Positions 43,119 to 52,652 of a DNA stretch of 64,000 bases are shown piece by piece. The position numbers were made by a program, and so were the translations under genes. Where the stretch lies: assembly GCA_965214975.1 (NCBI GenBank), contig OZ244055.1, forward strand, positions 1,364,001 through 1,428,000, written 5' to 3'. Numbering within the stretch: position 1 is the first letter of the stretch; every line of letters begins with the position of its first letter. The DNA is from JAJEBT01 sp965214975 (GTDB lineage Bacteria; Pseudomonadota; Alphaproteobacteria; MPNO01; UBA830). Under the pieces are notes generated by a model, which did no database searches, had not been told where the DNA came from, and saw only the letters and a list, made by a program, of their open reading frames with translations.

Positions 43119-44161
43119 GCGAGCTCCCCGAGAAGCGCCCCTTCCGAGACCACCGTCTCGCCGTCGAGATCGATCGTGCAGTTGCGCAGCGGCAGGTCGA
43201 AATGCCCCTCGGTGTAGCGCCCCGCGGCCTCGTTGGCGCCGGTCGAGTACAGGAAGTTGCCGGCGAAGGCGCGCAGCTCGGTGCCGTTGACGTCGCGCCG
43301 GTCGTACATGGTGAGGGCCTCCCAGCGCGCGGCGGGATTCATCCCCCAGCCCACGTGCGAGACGGCGTAGGCCTCGCGGTCGCCCCACGCCGCGATGTAG
43401 CTGCGGAAGATCTCGGCGTCGAAGCCGTCGCCGGCGATGTCCGTGACATGGTCGTCCTCGACGGTCAGGACCACGCGGCTCTCGAGATAGCGCTTGAAGG
43501 TCAGGTTGACGTCGCCCGCGTCCAGCACGAGGGTGCCGTTCACCGTGCCCGGTCCCGGAAAGCACAGCACCAGCCCCCCGGGCCAGTGCGCGACCTGCCC
43601 CGGCCGGGCGCACCAGCCCCAGACTCCGGCCCCCCGGGTCTCGCGGAGGTCGACGGAGAGGTCGGTGCCCGCCGCCGAACGCACGGCCATGCGCCCGGCG
43701 CCGGAAAGCCTGCGGACCCCCGCCCTGACCTTGGGCTCGAGGGCCGGGTCGGGCGCCAGGCGCTCGAGCACGTCGGGATGCTCGTTCGAGACCATGAGCA
43801 GGCGCGCGCCGCCGCCGAGGATGTCCGGCAGCTCGGGCGCGTGGAGCAGCCCCTCGACGGTGCAGTCGACGACGATCGTCGATTCGCGCAGCGCCGCCAC
43901 CGCCGGGGCCAGCCCCGCGACCGCGGACGACGCGCCGGTCGAGCGCACGGGGACCGGCGCCGTCTGCGGCGGCGACACCAGTCGGACGTGGAACGCCCGG
44001 ACCCCGAGCCCCAGCAGCGCGAGTTCGGCGAGATGCACGTTGAGCGCGCGCGACTGGGTCTCGGAAAGGATGGCGGCGCTGTCTCCGGGGGCGAGTCCGC
44101 ACAGCTCGAAAACCGAGGAGAACGCCTTGATCCATTTCGCCTCGACGCGGTCCGCGAACAT
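43115..44161 (-). CDS. NicX-like 2,5-dihydroxypyridine 5,6-dioxygenase
   Basis: 348 residues, the NicX size. Strong family-like segments are YLESRVVLTVEDDHVTDI, YAVSHVGWGMNPAARW (His269), RAFAGNFLYSTGANEA and GHFDLPLRNCTIDLDGE (His320, Asp322). These match the H...H-x-D iron ligands known for NicX. NicX cleaves 2,5-dihydroxypyridine to N-formylmaleamate; the family is also related to M29 aminopeptidases, an alternative. First gene of a five-gene minus-strand operon. Confidence 0.82.
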   Translation of the reverse strand: MFADRVEAKWIKAFSSVFELCGLAPGDSAAILSETQSRALNVHLAELALLGLGVRAFHVRLVSPPQTAPVPVRSTGASSAVAGLAPAVAALRESTIVVDCTVEGLLHAPELPDILGGGARLLMVSNEHPDVLERLAPDPALEPKVRAGVRRLSGAGRMAVRSAAGTDLSVDLRETRGAGVWGWCARPGQVAHWPGGLVLCFPGPGTVNGTLVLDAGDVNLTFKRYLESRVVLTVEDDHVTDIAGDGFDAEIFRSYIAAWGDREAYAVSHVGWGMNPAARWEALTMYDRRDVNGTELRAFAGNFLYSTGANEAAGRYTEGHFDLPLRNCTIDLDGETVVSEGALLGELA

Positions 44162-44330
44162 GGCTGCAGGGGCCTCCTCCTGTTGCGCGGCGGGCAGGAT
44201 AGCAGAAACCGCGCCCGGCGCACGTCCGCCGCCGGATGAGCGGCCGGCCGGCTTCTGCTATCGTCCCGGCGCCGCCGCGCGGCCGGGAAGGGGCTTTCCG
44301 GCGCCGGCCGCGCAGACGGGCGGGACCGCG

Positions 44331-45098
44331 ATGGGCGAGGACGGCAGGGTTCGGCTCCGGATGGCGGGGGTCACCAGGACGTTCGGCGCCGGCCGCGTCC
44401 TCGACCGCGTCGATCTCGATCTGCACGACGGCGAATCCCTGGTCCTGATCGGGCCGTCCTCGGCGGGCAAGACGGTGCTGCTCAAGTCCGCCATCGGGCT
44501 GGTCGCGCCCGACGGCGGCAGGATCCTGGTCGCGGGCCGCGACGGCGCCGCCCCCGGACCCCCGGGCAGCCCCGGCACGGCCCGCATCGGCATGCTGTTC
44601 CAGCGCGCCGCCCTGTTCGACAGCATGCCGGTGTGGGAGAACGTGGCCTTCGGGCTGCCGGGACGCCGGTCCCGGAAAGAGGCCCGGCGGGCCGCGACCG
44701 CGCATCTGGAGGAGGTGGGACTCGGATCCGGGGAGGCGGCGCTGCTCCCCTCCGAGCTCTCCGGAGGCATGCAGAAACGGGTCGGCCTCGCCAGGGCGCT
44801 CGCGAGCGCCCCGGACATCCTGCTCCTCGACGAGCCCACGGCCGGTCTCGATCCGGTCGCCGCGCGCGTGATCGGCGATCTGGTCCGCGCCACCGTGGAC
44901 AGGCTCGGGGCGAGCGCCGTCATCGTCACCAGCAACATGCGGAGCGCCCGGGCGCTGGCCGACCGGGTGGCCATGCTGCACCGGGGGCGCGTGGTCTGGA
45001 CCGGCGGCCCCGCCGGTCTCGACGACAGCCCGGACCCCTACGTCAGGCAGTTCGTCGACCAGCGCGCCGCCGGGCCGATCCGCCTCGACGCCTCCTGA
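44331..45098 (+). CDS. ABC transporter ATPase, MlaF-like
   Basis: 255 residues from the ATG at 44331. Walker A GPSSAGKT, signature ELSGGMQKRVGLARAL, Walker B ILLLDEPTAGLDP, and the P-loop-adjacent DGGRILVAGRD. The FQRAALFDSMPVWENVAF stretch is typical of Mla/Ttg2 lipid-transport ATPases. No MlaE/MlaD partner genes are next to it, so it is an orphan here. Confidence 0.87.
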   Translation: MGEDGRVRLRMAGVTRTFGAGRVLDRVDLDLHDGESLVLIGPSSAGKTVLLKSAIGLVAPDGGRILVAGRDGAAPGPPGSPGTARIGMLFQRAALFDSMPVWENVAFGLPGRRSRKEARRAATAHLEEVGLGSGEAALLPSELSGGMQKRVGLARALASAPDILLLDEPTAGLDPVAARVIGDLVRATVDRLGASAVIVTSNMRSARALADRVAMLHRGRVVWTGGPAGLDDSPDPYVRQFVDQRAAGPIRLDAS

Positions 45099-45264
45099 CG
45101 GTTCCGCGGACCCCCCGGGGCGCGCCCGGCGGGGCGGACGGCGCGGGGCCCGCGGCCTTTCCCGCCTCGCCGCCCGCCGGCTCCCGTTTGTCAGCGTTCC
45201 GCCGCCCCGCTAGAGTTCGCGCCGCAAGACGGCTTCGGACCGCGGCAACGAGGCGGAGCACCGC

Positions 45265-45777
45265 ATGGCGCTGATCTCGAGACTTCACGTCCAGCTGCTG
45301 GAGATCCTCAAGATCCTGGCCGGGGTGGTCGTCGTCGCGATCTTCGTCCTGATCGTGCTCGAGGTCGCGGCGACCCTGATCGGCGTCTCCCCGTGGGAGG
45401 GAACCATCGGCCTCGTCGAGTACGGCATGCTGTGGTTCACCATGCTCGGGGCCCCGTGGCTGGCGCGTCTCAAGGGCCACGTGTTCATCGACGCGCTCAC
45501 CCGGCTGTTCCCGCCCGTCCTCCGGAAGGCCGCGGCCCGGCTCGCCTACCTGATCGCCATCGTCGGCTCCGGCGGGTTCTGCTACTACTCGGTCCTGCTT
45601 CTGGCGGAGGCGATCGAGACGCAGCAGATCGACGAGCGCGGAATCGAGCTCATGAACTGGTGGCTCTACGCCCCGATGCCGCTCGCGTTCTTCCTGCTCG
45701 CCGTCGAGTTCCTGAGATTCCTCGTCGGCGCCGACGACATGTACGGCAGCCGGACCGACGTACGGGAGGGAATGTAG
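45265..45777 (+). CDS. TRAP transporter small permease (DctQ)
   Basis: 170 residues with four membrane segments (VVVVAIFVLIVLEVAATL; VEYGMLWFTMLGAPWLA; AYLIAIVGSGGFCYYSVLL; MPLAFFLLAVEFLRF). Conserved GAPWLARLKGHVFID is the DctQ signature. It pairs with the large permease 2 bp downstream. Substrate unknown. Confidence 0.9.
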   Translation: MALISRLHVQLLEILKILAGVVVVAIFVLIVLEVAATLIGVSPWEGTIGLVEYGMLWFTMLGAPWLARLKGHVFIDALTRLFPPVLRKAAARLAYLIAIVGSGGFCYYSVLLLAEAIETQQIDERGIELMNWWLYAPMPLAFFLLAVEFLRFLVGADDMYGSRTDVREGM

Positions 45778-45779
45778 CC

Positions 45780-47086
45780 GTGGAGTGGTACTGGGCGTTC
45801 GCCCTGCTCCTCGGCATGGTCATCGGCTTCATGGCGCTCGGCGTGCCGGTGGCGTTCTCCTTCATCGCCACCAACTTCGTCGCCGTGCTGGTGTTCGCCG
45901 GCTCGAGCGGCCTCATCCAGGTCGTCGACAACTCGACCCAGCTGATCTCGCGCTTCGTGCTGGGGCCGGTGCCGATGTTCATCCTGATGGGATCGCTGTT
46001 CTTCCACACCGGCCTCGCCATCAAGGTCTTCGACGGCCTCGACGCGATCTTCGGCCGCCTGCCCGGCCGGCTCTGCTACCTGACCGTCGCCGGCGGGGCG
46101 ATCTTCTCCACCCTCACCGGCTCGTCCATGGCCAACACCGCCATGCTCGGCTCGCTTCTGGTCCCGGAGATGGAGCGCCGCGGCTACAGCAAGAAGATGT
46201 CCATGGGTCCGATCCTCGGCACCGGCGGCCTTGCCATGATCATCCCGCCCTCGGCGCTCGGGGTGCTGCTCGCCGCCATCGCCGAGATCGACGTCGGGCG
46301 CCTGCTGGTGGCCGGCTTCCTTCCGGGCTTCGTGCTCGCCGGGCTCTACGCGGCGATGATCACGCTCCAGATCGTCCGCAACCCCGGCTCGGCGCCGGCC
46401 TACGACGTCGATCCCATGACGCTCGGCACGCGGCTCCGGCTGGTCGTCACCAACATCCTCCCGATGGGGCTGGTCGTCTTCATGGTGGTCGGCTTCATCA
46501 TCTTCGGCATCGCCACCCCGACCGAGGCCGCGGCCTGCGGCGTGCTCGGCGTGCTCGTGCTGGCGGTCGCCTTCCGCGCGCTCAGCACCCGATCCGTGTC
46601 GGTCTCGGTCGAGGCCACGGTGCGGGTGGCCGCGATGGTGTTCTTCATCATCATGAACTCCACCGTGTTCAGCCAGATGCTCTCCTATTCCGGCGCGAGC
46701 CGGGCCTCATCGAATGGGTGACGGGCTACGAACTCCACCGGCTCGCGGTCCTGCTCCTGATGTTCTGCGTCCTGATCCTTCTCGGCATGTTCATGGACGC
46801 CACCTCGATGATGCTGATCACCGTGCCGATCTTCTTCCCGCTCGCCCACGCGCTCGGGTTCGACCTGATCTGGTACGGGCTGTTCGTCCTGATCACGATC
46901 GAGATGGCGGGAACCACGCCCCCGTTCGGGCTTCTGCTCTACGTCATGCTGGGAGTCGCGCCCAAGGGAACGAGCCTGGTCGAGGTCGCCAAGGCCGCGT
47001 TCCCGTTCCTTGTCTGCGACACCATCCTCATCCTGATCCTGGTGGCCTGGCCCGGGCTCGCGCTGTGGCTGCCGAGCCTGATGTAG
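45780..47086 (+). pseudogene. TRAP transporter large permease (DctM), broken by one missing base
   Basis: GTG start at 45780, 2 bp after the dctQ stop. The first frame carries GPVPMFILMGSLFFHTGLA, GSSMANTAMLGSLLVPEMERR, GTGGLAMIIPPSALGVLLA, ATPTEAAACG; it ends prematurely at YSGASRASSNG. Adding one G in ggg at 46701-46703 gives YSGASRGLIEW and the expected C-terminus (MFMDATSMMLITVPIFFPL, TIEMAGTTPPFGLLLYVM). The protein would then have a normal length near 435 residues. Confidence 0.9.
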
Positions 47087-47341
47087 GACGGGGAGCGGAC
47101 GAGAGGGAACCCGCCGGGAGGCGGGGCGGCGGCGCCACGCGGAACCGGCGAGGCCGCGACGGCCGGATCCGAACGCGGCGGCGGGGCGACGGAACCGGGA
47201 AGCCTCGCCGGCCTCTCCCCCGGAGGTGGAGGGCGACCCCGGCCTGCCGGCTTCCGGTCCCCGGCCGCGCGATCCCGCTTCGGGGGTCGAAACCGCCGTG
47301 CGGACGCCGCGGGACCGCGTCGCCGGCCGGGGACGGGGAAA

Positions 47342-47365
47342 GAGCGCCGCCCGAAGGCGGCGCTC
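47342..47365 (-). terminator. Rho-independent-like hairpin after dctP
   Basis: On the minus strand gagcgccgcc-ttcg-ggcggcgctc: a perfect 10-bp stem with a UUCG tetraloop, followed by ctttcc. It lies 25 bp past the dctP stop. The T-run is short, so termination strength is uncertain. Confidence 0.6.
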
Positions 47366-47389
47366 GCCGTCGCGGTCGGGCGGCGGGGG

Positions 47390-48400
47390 TCAGCTGCCCG
47401 GCCTGACCATCTTGGATTTCAGCAGCTCGAAGTCCACGCTGTACTTCCGGGACGCGGCGTCCGCCCAGTTGGCGTTGATGATCGTCGTCCGGAACGCCTC
47501 GCCGTACTCTCCGGGCAGGGTGTGGTCCTGCACGCCCTCCTCGAAGATCTTGGCGTTGTCGATCTGCGCCAGTTTCTGCAGGACGGCGCCGGAAGTGTTC
47601 TCGTGCTCCAGCCCGGCGGCGCGCAGCTGGTCCCTCGCGGCCGCGGGCAGCTTGTCGAACCGGTCCTTGTTCATGGTCACCATCGTCGTCGACCGGAAGA
47701 AGCCGGGTCCGACGCGGTACTTGATGAAGCGCTGCCAGCCGCGGAAGGCCACGCCGCCCTCCGGCCAGGCCAGCCCGTCGACCACGCCGCGCTCGAGCGC
47801 GGTGTAGACCTCGGCCGGCGAGATGTTCTTGGTGGTGGCGCCCATCGCCTTGAAGAACGGCGTGTAGAGCGGCGTCGTCCGCACCTTCATGCCCTTGAGG
47901 TCGAGGCCGGTCGTCTTGCTGAGCTTCGGCTTGTCCCGAAGCCAGACGTAGAACTGGTTGAAGCCGTAGAAGTTGCTCCATCCCAGAATGACGGCGTTGA
48001 GCTTCTCGGCCCACACCTTGGACATGAGGTCGTAGCCGCCGTTGCGGCGCCATTCCTGCGGCGGGACGTTGGAGATCCCCGTGAGCCGCGCCTCCGGCAC
48101 GATGTTGGAGTAGTAGGTCGTCGGCGACATGATGATGTCGATCAGGCCGCGCTTCATGGCCGGACCCTGCTTCCTGTTGGGCGTGACCTCGGGCCCGCCG
48201 ATGTACTTGAGACGGACCAGGCTCTCGTCCTTCTTCATGACGTCCAGGAACGTCTTGAAGAAGGTCTGGCTCTGGTCGTGCTTCTCGCCCAGCGCCGTGG
48301 AGACCTTGAGCTCCTCCGCCGCCTGCGCGGAAAGGAAAGACGCCGACACGGCCAGTGCCGCGGCGCCAGCCACGGCCAGTTTCACGAATCTCGAATGCAT
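47390..48400 (-). CDS. TRAP transporter substrate-binding protein (DctP)
   Basis: 336 residues from the ATG at 48400 (preceded by gggaga). A Sec signal (LAVAGAAALAVSASFLSAQA|AEE) sends it to the periplasm. DctP landmarks: KVRTTPLYTPFFKAMGA and LERGVVDGLAWPEGGVAF, with the conserved Arg of KVR that salt-bridges carboxylate ligands. It is convergent with dctQM, across 303 bp. Confidence 0.92.
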   Translation of the reverse strand: MHSRFVKLAVAGAAALAVSASFLSAQAAEELKVSTALGEKHDQSQTFFKTFLDVMKKDESLVRLKYIGGPEVTPNRKQGPAMKRGLIDIIMSPTTYYSNIVPEARLTGISNVPPQEWRRNGGYDLMSKVWAEKLNAVILGWSNFYGFNQFYVWLRDKPKLSKTTGLDLKGMKVRTTPLYTPFFKAMGATTKNISPAEVYTALERGVVDGLAWPEGGVAFRGWQRFIKYRVGPGFFRSTTMVTMNKDRFDKLPAAARDQLRAAGLEHENTSGAVLQKLAQIDNAKIFEEGVQDHTLPGEYGEAFRTTIINANWADAASRKYSVDFELLKSKMVRPGS

Positions 48401-48832
48401 TCCCGTTCTCCCTTTCGGAATCGATGCGGTCGTCCCGCGGCCACGACGGCACGGGGCCGTGTCCGCCATGGGAGCCGGACTCTAGCAATCCTGGTTCCGC
48501 GTGTAACCCCGGAGGTTCCGGGGTCTTCCCGGCCGCCGCAGGACTATCCCACGCTGGCCGGACCTCCGCTCCCGGCGGGCCGGGGCGCTCCCGTCCAGGC
48601 CGTCGCCACGGTCTGCGGGTTCCGCGGGCGTCCCCGACCGGCCGGATCCGGCCCCGATCCTGTCATCCGGGCGATCGAACGGGTTCCGGGCCGCGGCGTG
48701 GGATCGCCCTGCCGGCCGCCGGAAGCCGTCTTGCTCCGAGCGCCGGTTTCTGCCATGGTGCCGGTCTCCGCCGGCCGCGGCGCGTCCCCGCCCGCTCCAT
48801 GCCGGATTCCAGCCATTCCCGAGGGTTCGACA
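48401..48832. other. 432-bp intergenic region, no gene seen
   Basis: Divergent spacer holding the promoters of dctP and hppA. No ORF with family resemblance and no RNA element recognised. Confidence 0.5.
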
Positions 48833-50941
48833 ATGGTCACCGCATACTGGATCGTCATTGCCTGCGGCATCGTCGCCGTTCTCTACGGCCTCTACGCGAG
48901 CCGGGCCGTTCTCTCCGCCCCGGCCGGCAACGACCGGATGCGGGAGATCGCCGGAGCCGTCCAGGAGGGCGCCGCCGCCTATCTCAATCGCCAGTACGCG
49001 ACGATCGGCGCCGTCGGCATCGCGGTCGGCGTCGTTCTCGGACTGCTCCTCGGGCTGTACTCCGCGATCGGCTTCTTCGTCGGCGCGATCCTTTCCGGCG
49101 CCGCGGGCTACATCGGGATGAACATCTCCGTCCGCGCCAACGTCCGCACGGCGGACGCGGCCCGCTCCGGAGGCCTCCGGCCGGCGCTCGCGATCGCCTT
49201 CAAGTCCGGCGCCGTCACCGGCATGCTGGTGGTCGGGCTCGGGCTTCTCGGCGTCAGCGTCTACTACCTCGTCCTCCGCGAGGTCTTCGACCCGCGGTCC
49301 TCGTCCGGGCTCTGGCACATCCTCGAGGGGCTCGTCGCCCTCGGGTTCGGCGCGTCGCTGATCTCCATCTTCGCCCGCCTCGGCGGCGGCATCTTCACCA
49401 AGGGCGCGGATGTCGGCGCCGACGTGGTCGGCAAGATCGAGGCCGGGATCCCGGAAGACGATCCCCGCAACGCCGCGGTCATCGCCGACAACGTGGGCGA
49501 CAACGTGGGCGACTGCGCCGGAATGGCCGCGGACCTGTTCGAGACCTACGCCGTCACCGTGGTCGCCACCATGCTCGTCGGCGCGGTGCTCTTCGCGGGC
49601 GAGACCCGGGAAACGATGCTGGCGCTGCCGCTCGTGATCGGCGGGGTCTGCATCGTCGGCTCCGTCATCGGAACCTTCTTCGTCCGCCTCGGCCGCGGCA
49701 ACGGCATCATGGCGGCGCTCTACAAGGGGTTCGTCGCCTCCGCCGTCATCTCCGCCGTGCTGATCGCGGCCGCCGTCCACTGGCTGTTCGGCGGCTTCGA
49801 CGTCCGGATCGCGATGGAGGGCGGAAGCGTCGCGTCGGTCGATCTTCTCTACTGCGGGCTCGTCGGGCTGGCCGTCACCGGGCTGATCGTCTGGATCACC
49901 GAATACTACACCGGCACCCAGTACCGCCCGGTCAGGAGCGTCGCCAAGGCCTCCGAGACCGGCCACGCCACCAACGTGATCCAGGGTCTCGCGGTCTCGA
50001 TGGAGGCGACGGCGCTTCCGGTCGTCGTCATCGCCGCCGGCATTCTCGTGGCGTACTTCGCCGCCGGGCTCTACGGACTCGCCATCGCGGCGACGACCAT
50101 GCTCGCGCTCGCCGGCATGGTGGTCGCGCTCGACGCCTACGGGCCCGTGACCGACAACGCCGGCGGCATCGCGGAGATGGCGGAACTGCCCGAGGAGGTC
50201 CGGAACCACACCGACGCCCTGGACGCGGTCGGGAACACCACCAAGGCCGTCACCAAGGGCTACGCCATCGGCTCCGCCGGGCTGGCGGCGCTGGTGCTGT
50301 TCGCCGCCTACACCGAGGAGATCCGGATCCGCCTGCCCGAGGTCGCGTCGGAGGTGCGGTTCCAGCTCCAGGATCCCTACGTCGTCGTCGGCCTTTTCCT
50401 CGGCGGCCTGCTTCCGTACCTGTTCGGCTCGCTGAGCATGATGGCGGTCGGCCGCTCCGCGGCCGCCGTGGTCGTCGAGGTGCGGCGCCAGTTCCGCGAG
50501 ATCAAGGGCATCATGGAAGGCGAGGCAAGACCCGAATACGGCCGCGCCGTGGACATGCTCACCAAGGCCGCCATCCGCGAGATGATCGTGCCCTCGCTTC
50601 TGCCGGTGCTCGCCCCGGTCGCCGTCTACGTCGTCGTCCACCTGATCGGAGGCGCCGCGGCCGCGCTGACGACGCTCGGCGCGCTGATGCTCGGAACCAT
50701 CGTCACCGGCCTGTTCGTGGCCATCTCGATGACGTCCGGCGGCGGCGCGTGGGACAACGCCAAGAAGTTCATCGAGGACGGCAACCACGGCGGCAAGGGC
50801 TCCGAAGCCCACGCGGCGTCGGTGACCGGCGACACCGTCGGCGACCCCTACAAGGACACCGCCGGTCCCGCCGTCAACCCGATGATCAAGATCATCAACA
50901 TCGTGGCGCTGCTGCTGCTCGCCGTGGTCGGCGGCGCGTAG
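48833..50941 (+). CDS. hppA: K+-insensitive pyrophosphate-energised proton pump
   Basis: 702 residues, about sixteen membrane segments. Substrate-binding DNVGDNVGDCAGMAADLFE and the second acidic cluster SVTGDTVGDPYKDTAGP are intact. GNTTKAVTKGYAIGSAGLA has Lys where K+-dependent pumps have Ala, so the enzyme should not need potassium. It couples PPi hydrolysis to H+ export in the cytoplasmic membrane. Confidence 0.97.
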   Translation: MVTAYWIVIACGIVAVLYGLYASRAVLSAPAGNDRMREIAGAVQEGAAAYLNRQYATIGAVGIAVGVVLGLLLGLYSAIGFFVGAILSGAAGYIGMNISVRANVRTADAARSGGLRPALAIAFKSGAVTGMLVVGLGLLGVSVYYLVLREVFDPRSSSGLWHILEGLVALGFGASLISIFARLGGGIFTKGADVGADVVGKIEAGIPEDDPRNAAVIADNVGDNVGDCAGMAADLFETYAVTVVATMLVGAVLFAGETRETMLALPLVIGGVCIVGSVIGTFFVRLGRGNGIMAALYKGFVASAVISAVLIAAAVHWLFGGFDVRIAMEGGSVASVDLLYCGLVGLAVTGLIVWITEYYTGTQYRPVRSVAKASETGHATNVIQGLAVSMEATALPVVVIAAGILVAYFAAGLYGLAIAATTMLALAGMVVALDAYGPVTDNAGGIAEMAELPEEVRNHTDALDAVGNTTKAVTKGYAIGSAGLAALVLFAAYTEEIRIRLPEVASEVRFQLQDPYVVVGLFLGGLLPYLFGSLSMMAVGRSAAAVVVEVRRQFREIKGIMEGEARPEYGRAVDMLTKAAIREMIVPSLLPVLAPVAVYVVVHLIGGAAAALTTLGALMLGTIVTGLFVAISMTSGGGAWDNAKKFIEDGNHGGKGSEAHAASVTGDTVGDPYKDTAGPAVNPMIKIINIVALLLLAVVGGA

Positions 50942-50942
50942 C

Positions 50943-50976
50943 GCCCGGGCGGGGACTCAGGGCTCGCCGCCCGGGC
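50943..50976. terminator. Bidirectional hairpin between hppA and bamE
   Basis: gcccgggcgg and ccgcccgggc are perfect 10-bp arms around a 14-nt loop, starting 1 bp after the hppA stop and reaching into the 3' end of the convergent bamE. No clear T-run on either side, so this is a candidate only. Confidence 0.45.
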
Positions 50977-51424
50977 TTCCCGAGAACCGTCCGATGTTGC
51001 CCAGAAGCTGCTGGACCACGCCGGGCGCCTGCCCCTGGGTCGGGGTCTCGCGCGCGACCGGCTCGATCTCGCGCCCGTCCCCCTCGTCGAGGAACTCGAC
51101 CGCGCGGACGACGCCGTCGGGCCCGAAGCGGAACGCCACCACCGTGCGCCCGACGAGCTTCGGGTCGAAGAACATGTGCTTCTCGAAGGACGAACCCGCG
51201 TAGTACCAGGAATCCCGGTCGAAGACCCCGGTCGCCGCCGGCGTCCCGAGCGCCTGGCGCACCTGGTCCCGGGTCGCGGCCCCGAGCTCGATCCGCTCCA
51301 CGGCGCTGGCCCGCGGCGCGTAGCCGTGCTCGTTCACGGCGGTCTCGCAGGCCCCGAGCAGGAACGGCAGGGCGACAAGCGTCCGCAGGATCCTCCCCCG
51401 CGCGGGCGGGACGGTTTGGTTCAC
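50957..51424 (-). CDS. bamE: Outer membrane assembly lipoprotein BamE (SmpA/OmlA)
   Basis: 155 residues from a GTG at 51424. Lipobox LPFLLGAC marks a lipoprotein. The BamE domain: IELGAATRDQVRQALGTPAA, WYYAGSSFEKHMFFDPKLVGR, VVAFRFGPDGVVRAVEFLDEG. It stabilises the BAM beta-barrel machine. The low-complexity C-terminal tail is usual in alphaproteobacteria. Confidence 0.92.
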   Translation of the reverse strand: MNQTVPPARGRILRTLVALPFLLGACETAVNEHGYAPRASAVERIELGAATRDQVRQALGTPAATGVFDRDSWYYAGSSFEKHMFFDPKLVGRTVVAFRFGPDGVVRAVEFLDEGDGREIEPVARETPTQGQAPGVVQQLLGNIGRFSGSPGGEP

Positions 51425-51526
51425 GGGCCTTCCTCTGGTATCCTGGCGCGCGGCCCCGGAGACGCCGAAGAGACTGGCCCGGCCTCCGCCCGTTGTCAAT
51501 TCCCCGAGCTCCGGGACGATTCGCCG

Positions 51527-52039
51527 ATGTTCCGCCGCCGTCCGCCTCCCGACCGCGCCCGCGAGATCTACGGGAACATCGTGCGCCAGGCGCGCGACGA
51601 GACCTTCTACCGCGACCTGGGCGTGCCCGACACCGTGGACGGCCGGTTCGAGATGCTGGCGCTTCACGTCTTTCTCGTGCTGCGCCGGCTCAAGGGGGAC
51701 GAGCGAACGGGCCAGCGGCTGTTCAACGTGATGTTCGACGACATGGACGCCAACCTCCGCGAGATGGGGGCCGGCGACATGGGGGTCGGCAAGCGCGTCA
51801 AGGCGATGGTCGAGGCGTTCTACGGGCGCCTCGCCGCCTACGACGCGGCGCTCGGCGGAACCGACGAGGCTCTTTCCGTCGCCCTCGCCCGCAATCTCTA
51901 CCGCACCCGCCCCGCGCCCCCCGCCGACGCGCTCGCGACGCTGGTGCGCTACGTCCGCCGCCAGGACGGGCACCTCGGGGAGGTGGGCGCCGCGGATCTG
52001 CGCCGCGGCGCCTTCGCGTTCGCGGAGACGCCGCGGTGA
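51527..52039 (+). CDS. Ubiquinol-cytochrome c chaperone family protein
   Basis: 170 residues, helical: REIYGNIVRQARDETFYRDL, LHVFLVLRRLKGDERTGQR, FNVMFDDMDANLREMGAGDM, KRVKAMVEAFYGRLAAYDAA. This is the Cbp3/UQCC1-like domain that assists cytochrome b assembly in complex III. It overlaps the DUF177 gene (GTGA), as in many alphaproteobacteria. Confidence 0.95.
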   Translation: MFRRRPPPDRAREIYGNIVRQARDETFYRDLGVPDTVDGRFEMLALHVFLVLRRLKGDERTGQRLFNVMFDDMDANLREMGAGDMGVGKRVKAMVEAFYGRLAAYDAALGGTDEALSVALARNLYRTRPAPPADALATLVRYVRRQDGHLGEVGAADLRRGAFAFAETPR

Positions 52040-52584
52040 GCCCCCCGCCGGTTCCGGAATTCTCCCATGTCGTCGCCCTCGCGGAACTGCCGGCGGAAGG
52101 CGCCGGCTGGGAACTGTCGGCGACGTCCGCGGAGCGCGCGGCCGTCGCGGCGCGGCTCGGCCTGTCCGCGGTCGAGCGGCTCGACGCCAGCGTCCGGCTG
52201 GCCTGGATCGTGCCCGGCAGAACGCTGAAGGCGACCGGCCGGATCCGCGCCCGGGTGGTCCAGTCCTGCGTCGTCACCCTGGATCCGGTGACCGCGGACC
52301 TCGACGAGCCTCTGTACGTCGCCTTCGCCCGCGACGACGGCGCCGCCGGCGGGCACGCGGACTGGGACGCCGCCGAGCCGCTCCCCGCGAACCGCCTCGA
52401 CATCGGCGAACTGGTCACCGAGGAGCTGTCCCTCGCTCTCGATCCCTATCCACGCTCGCCGGGCGCCGGGGAGCCGGCTCTCGGGCCGGGCGCGGGCCTG
52501 CATGCCGCCGAAGCGGCGGAACCTCCGGAACCGGCCGGAGACGGGCCTTTCAAGGCACTGGAAAGGCTCAAGGGGAGTCAGTAG
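52036..52584 (+). CDS. DUF177 (YceD-like) protein
   Basis: 182 residues from a GTG at 52036. Domain features: GRIRARVVQSCVVTLDPVTA (with the family Cys) and EPLPANRLDIGELVTEELSL. DUF177 proteins precede rpmF and are linked to rRNA/ribosome maturation. A Pro/Ala-rich segment precedes the final GPFKALERLKG. Confidence 0.92.
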   Translation: MSPPPVPEFSHVVALAELPAEGAGWELSATSAERAAVAARLGLSAVERLDASVRLAWIVPGRTLKATGRIRARVVQSCVVTLDPVTADLDEPLYVAFARDDGAAGGHADWDAAEPLPANRLDIGELVTEELSLALDPYPRSPGAGEPALGPGAGLHAAEAAEPPEPAGDGPFKALERLKGSQ

Positions 52585-52652
52585 TATGACCGTCCTGCCC
52601 CTGTCCCGACCGGCAGGTTCGTCGCAACCGCCAACTCTCGAGATGTCCCCCC

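Noticed and set aside
48355..52584. A very long open frame (about 1400 codons) on the plus strand
   Set aside because: It is Arg/Pro-rich out-of-frame translation across hppA; only its last part (52036-52584) is the real DUF177 gene.
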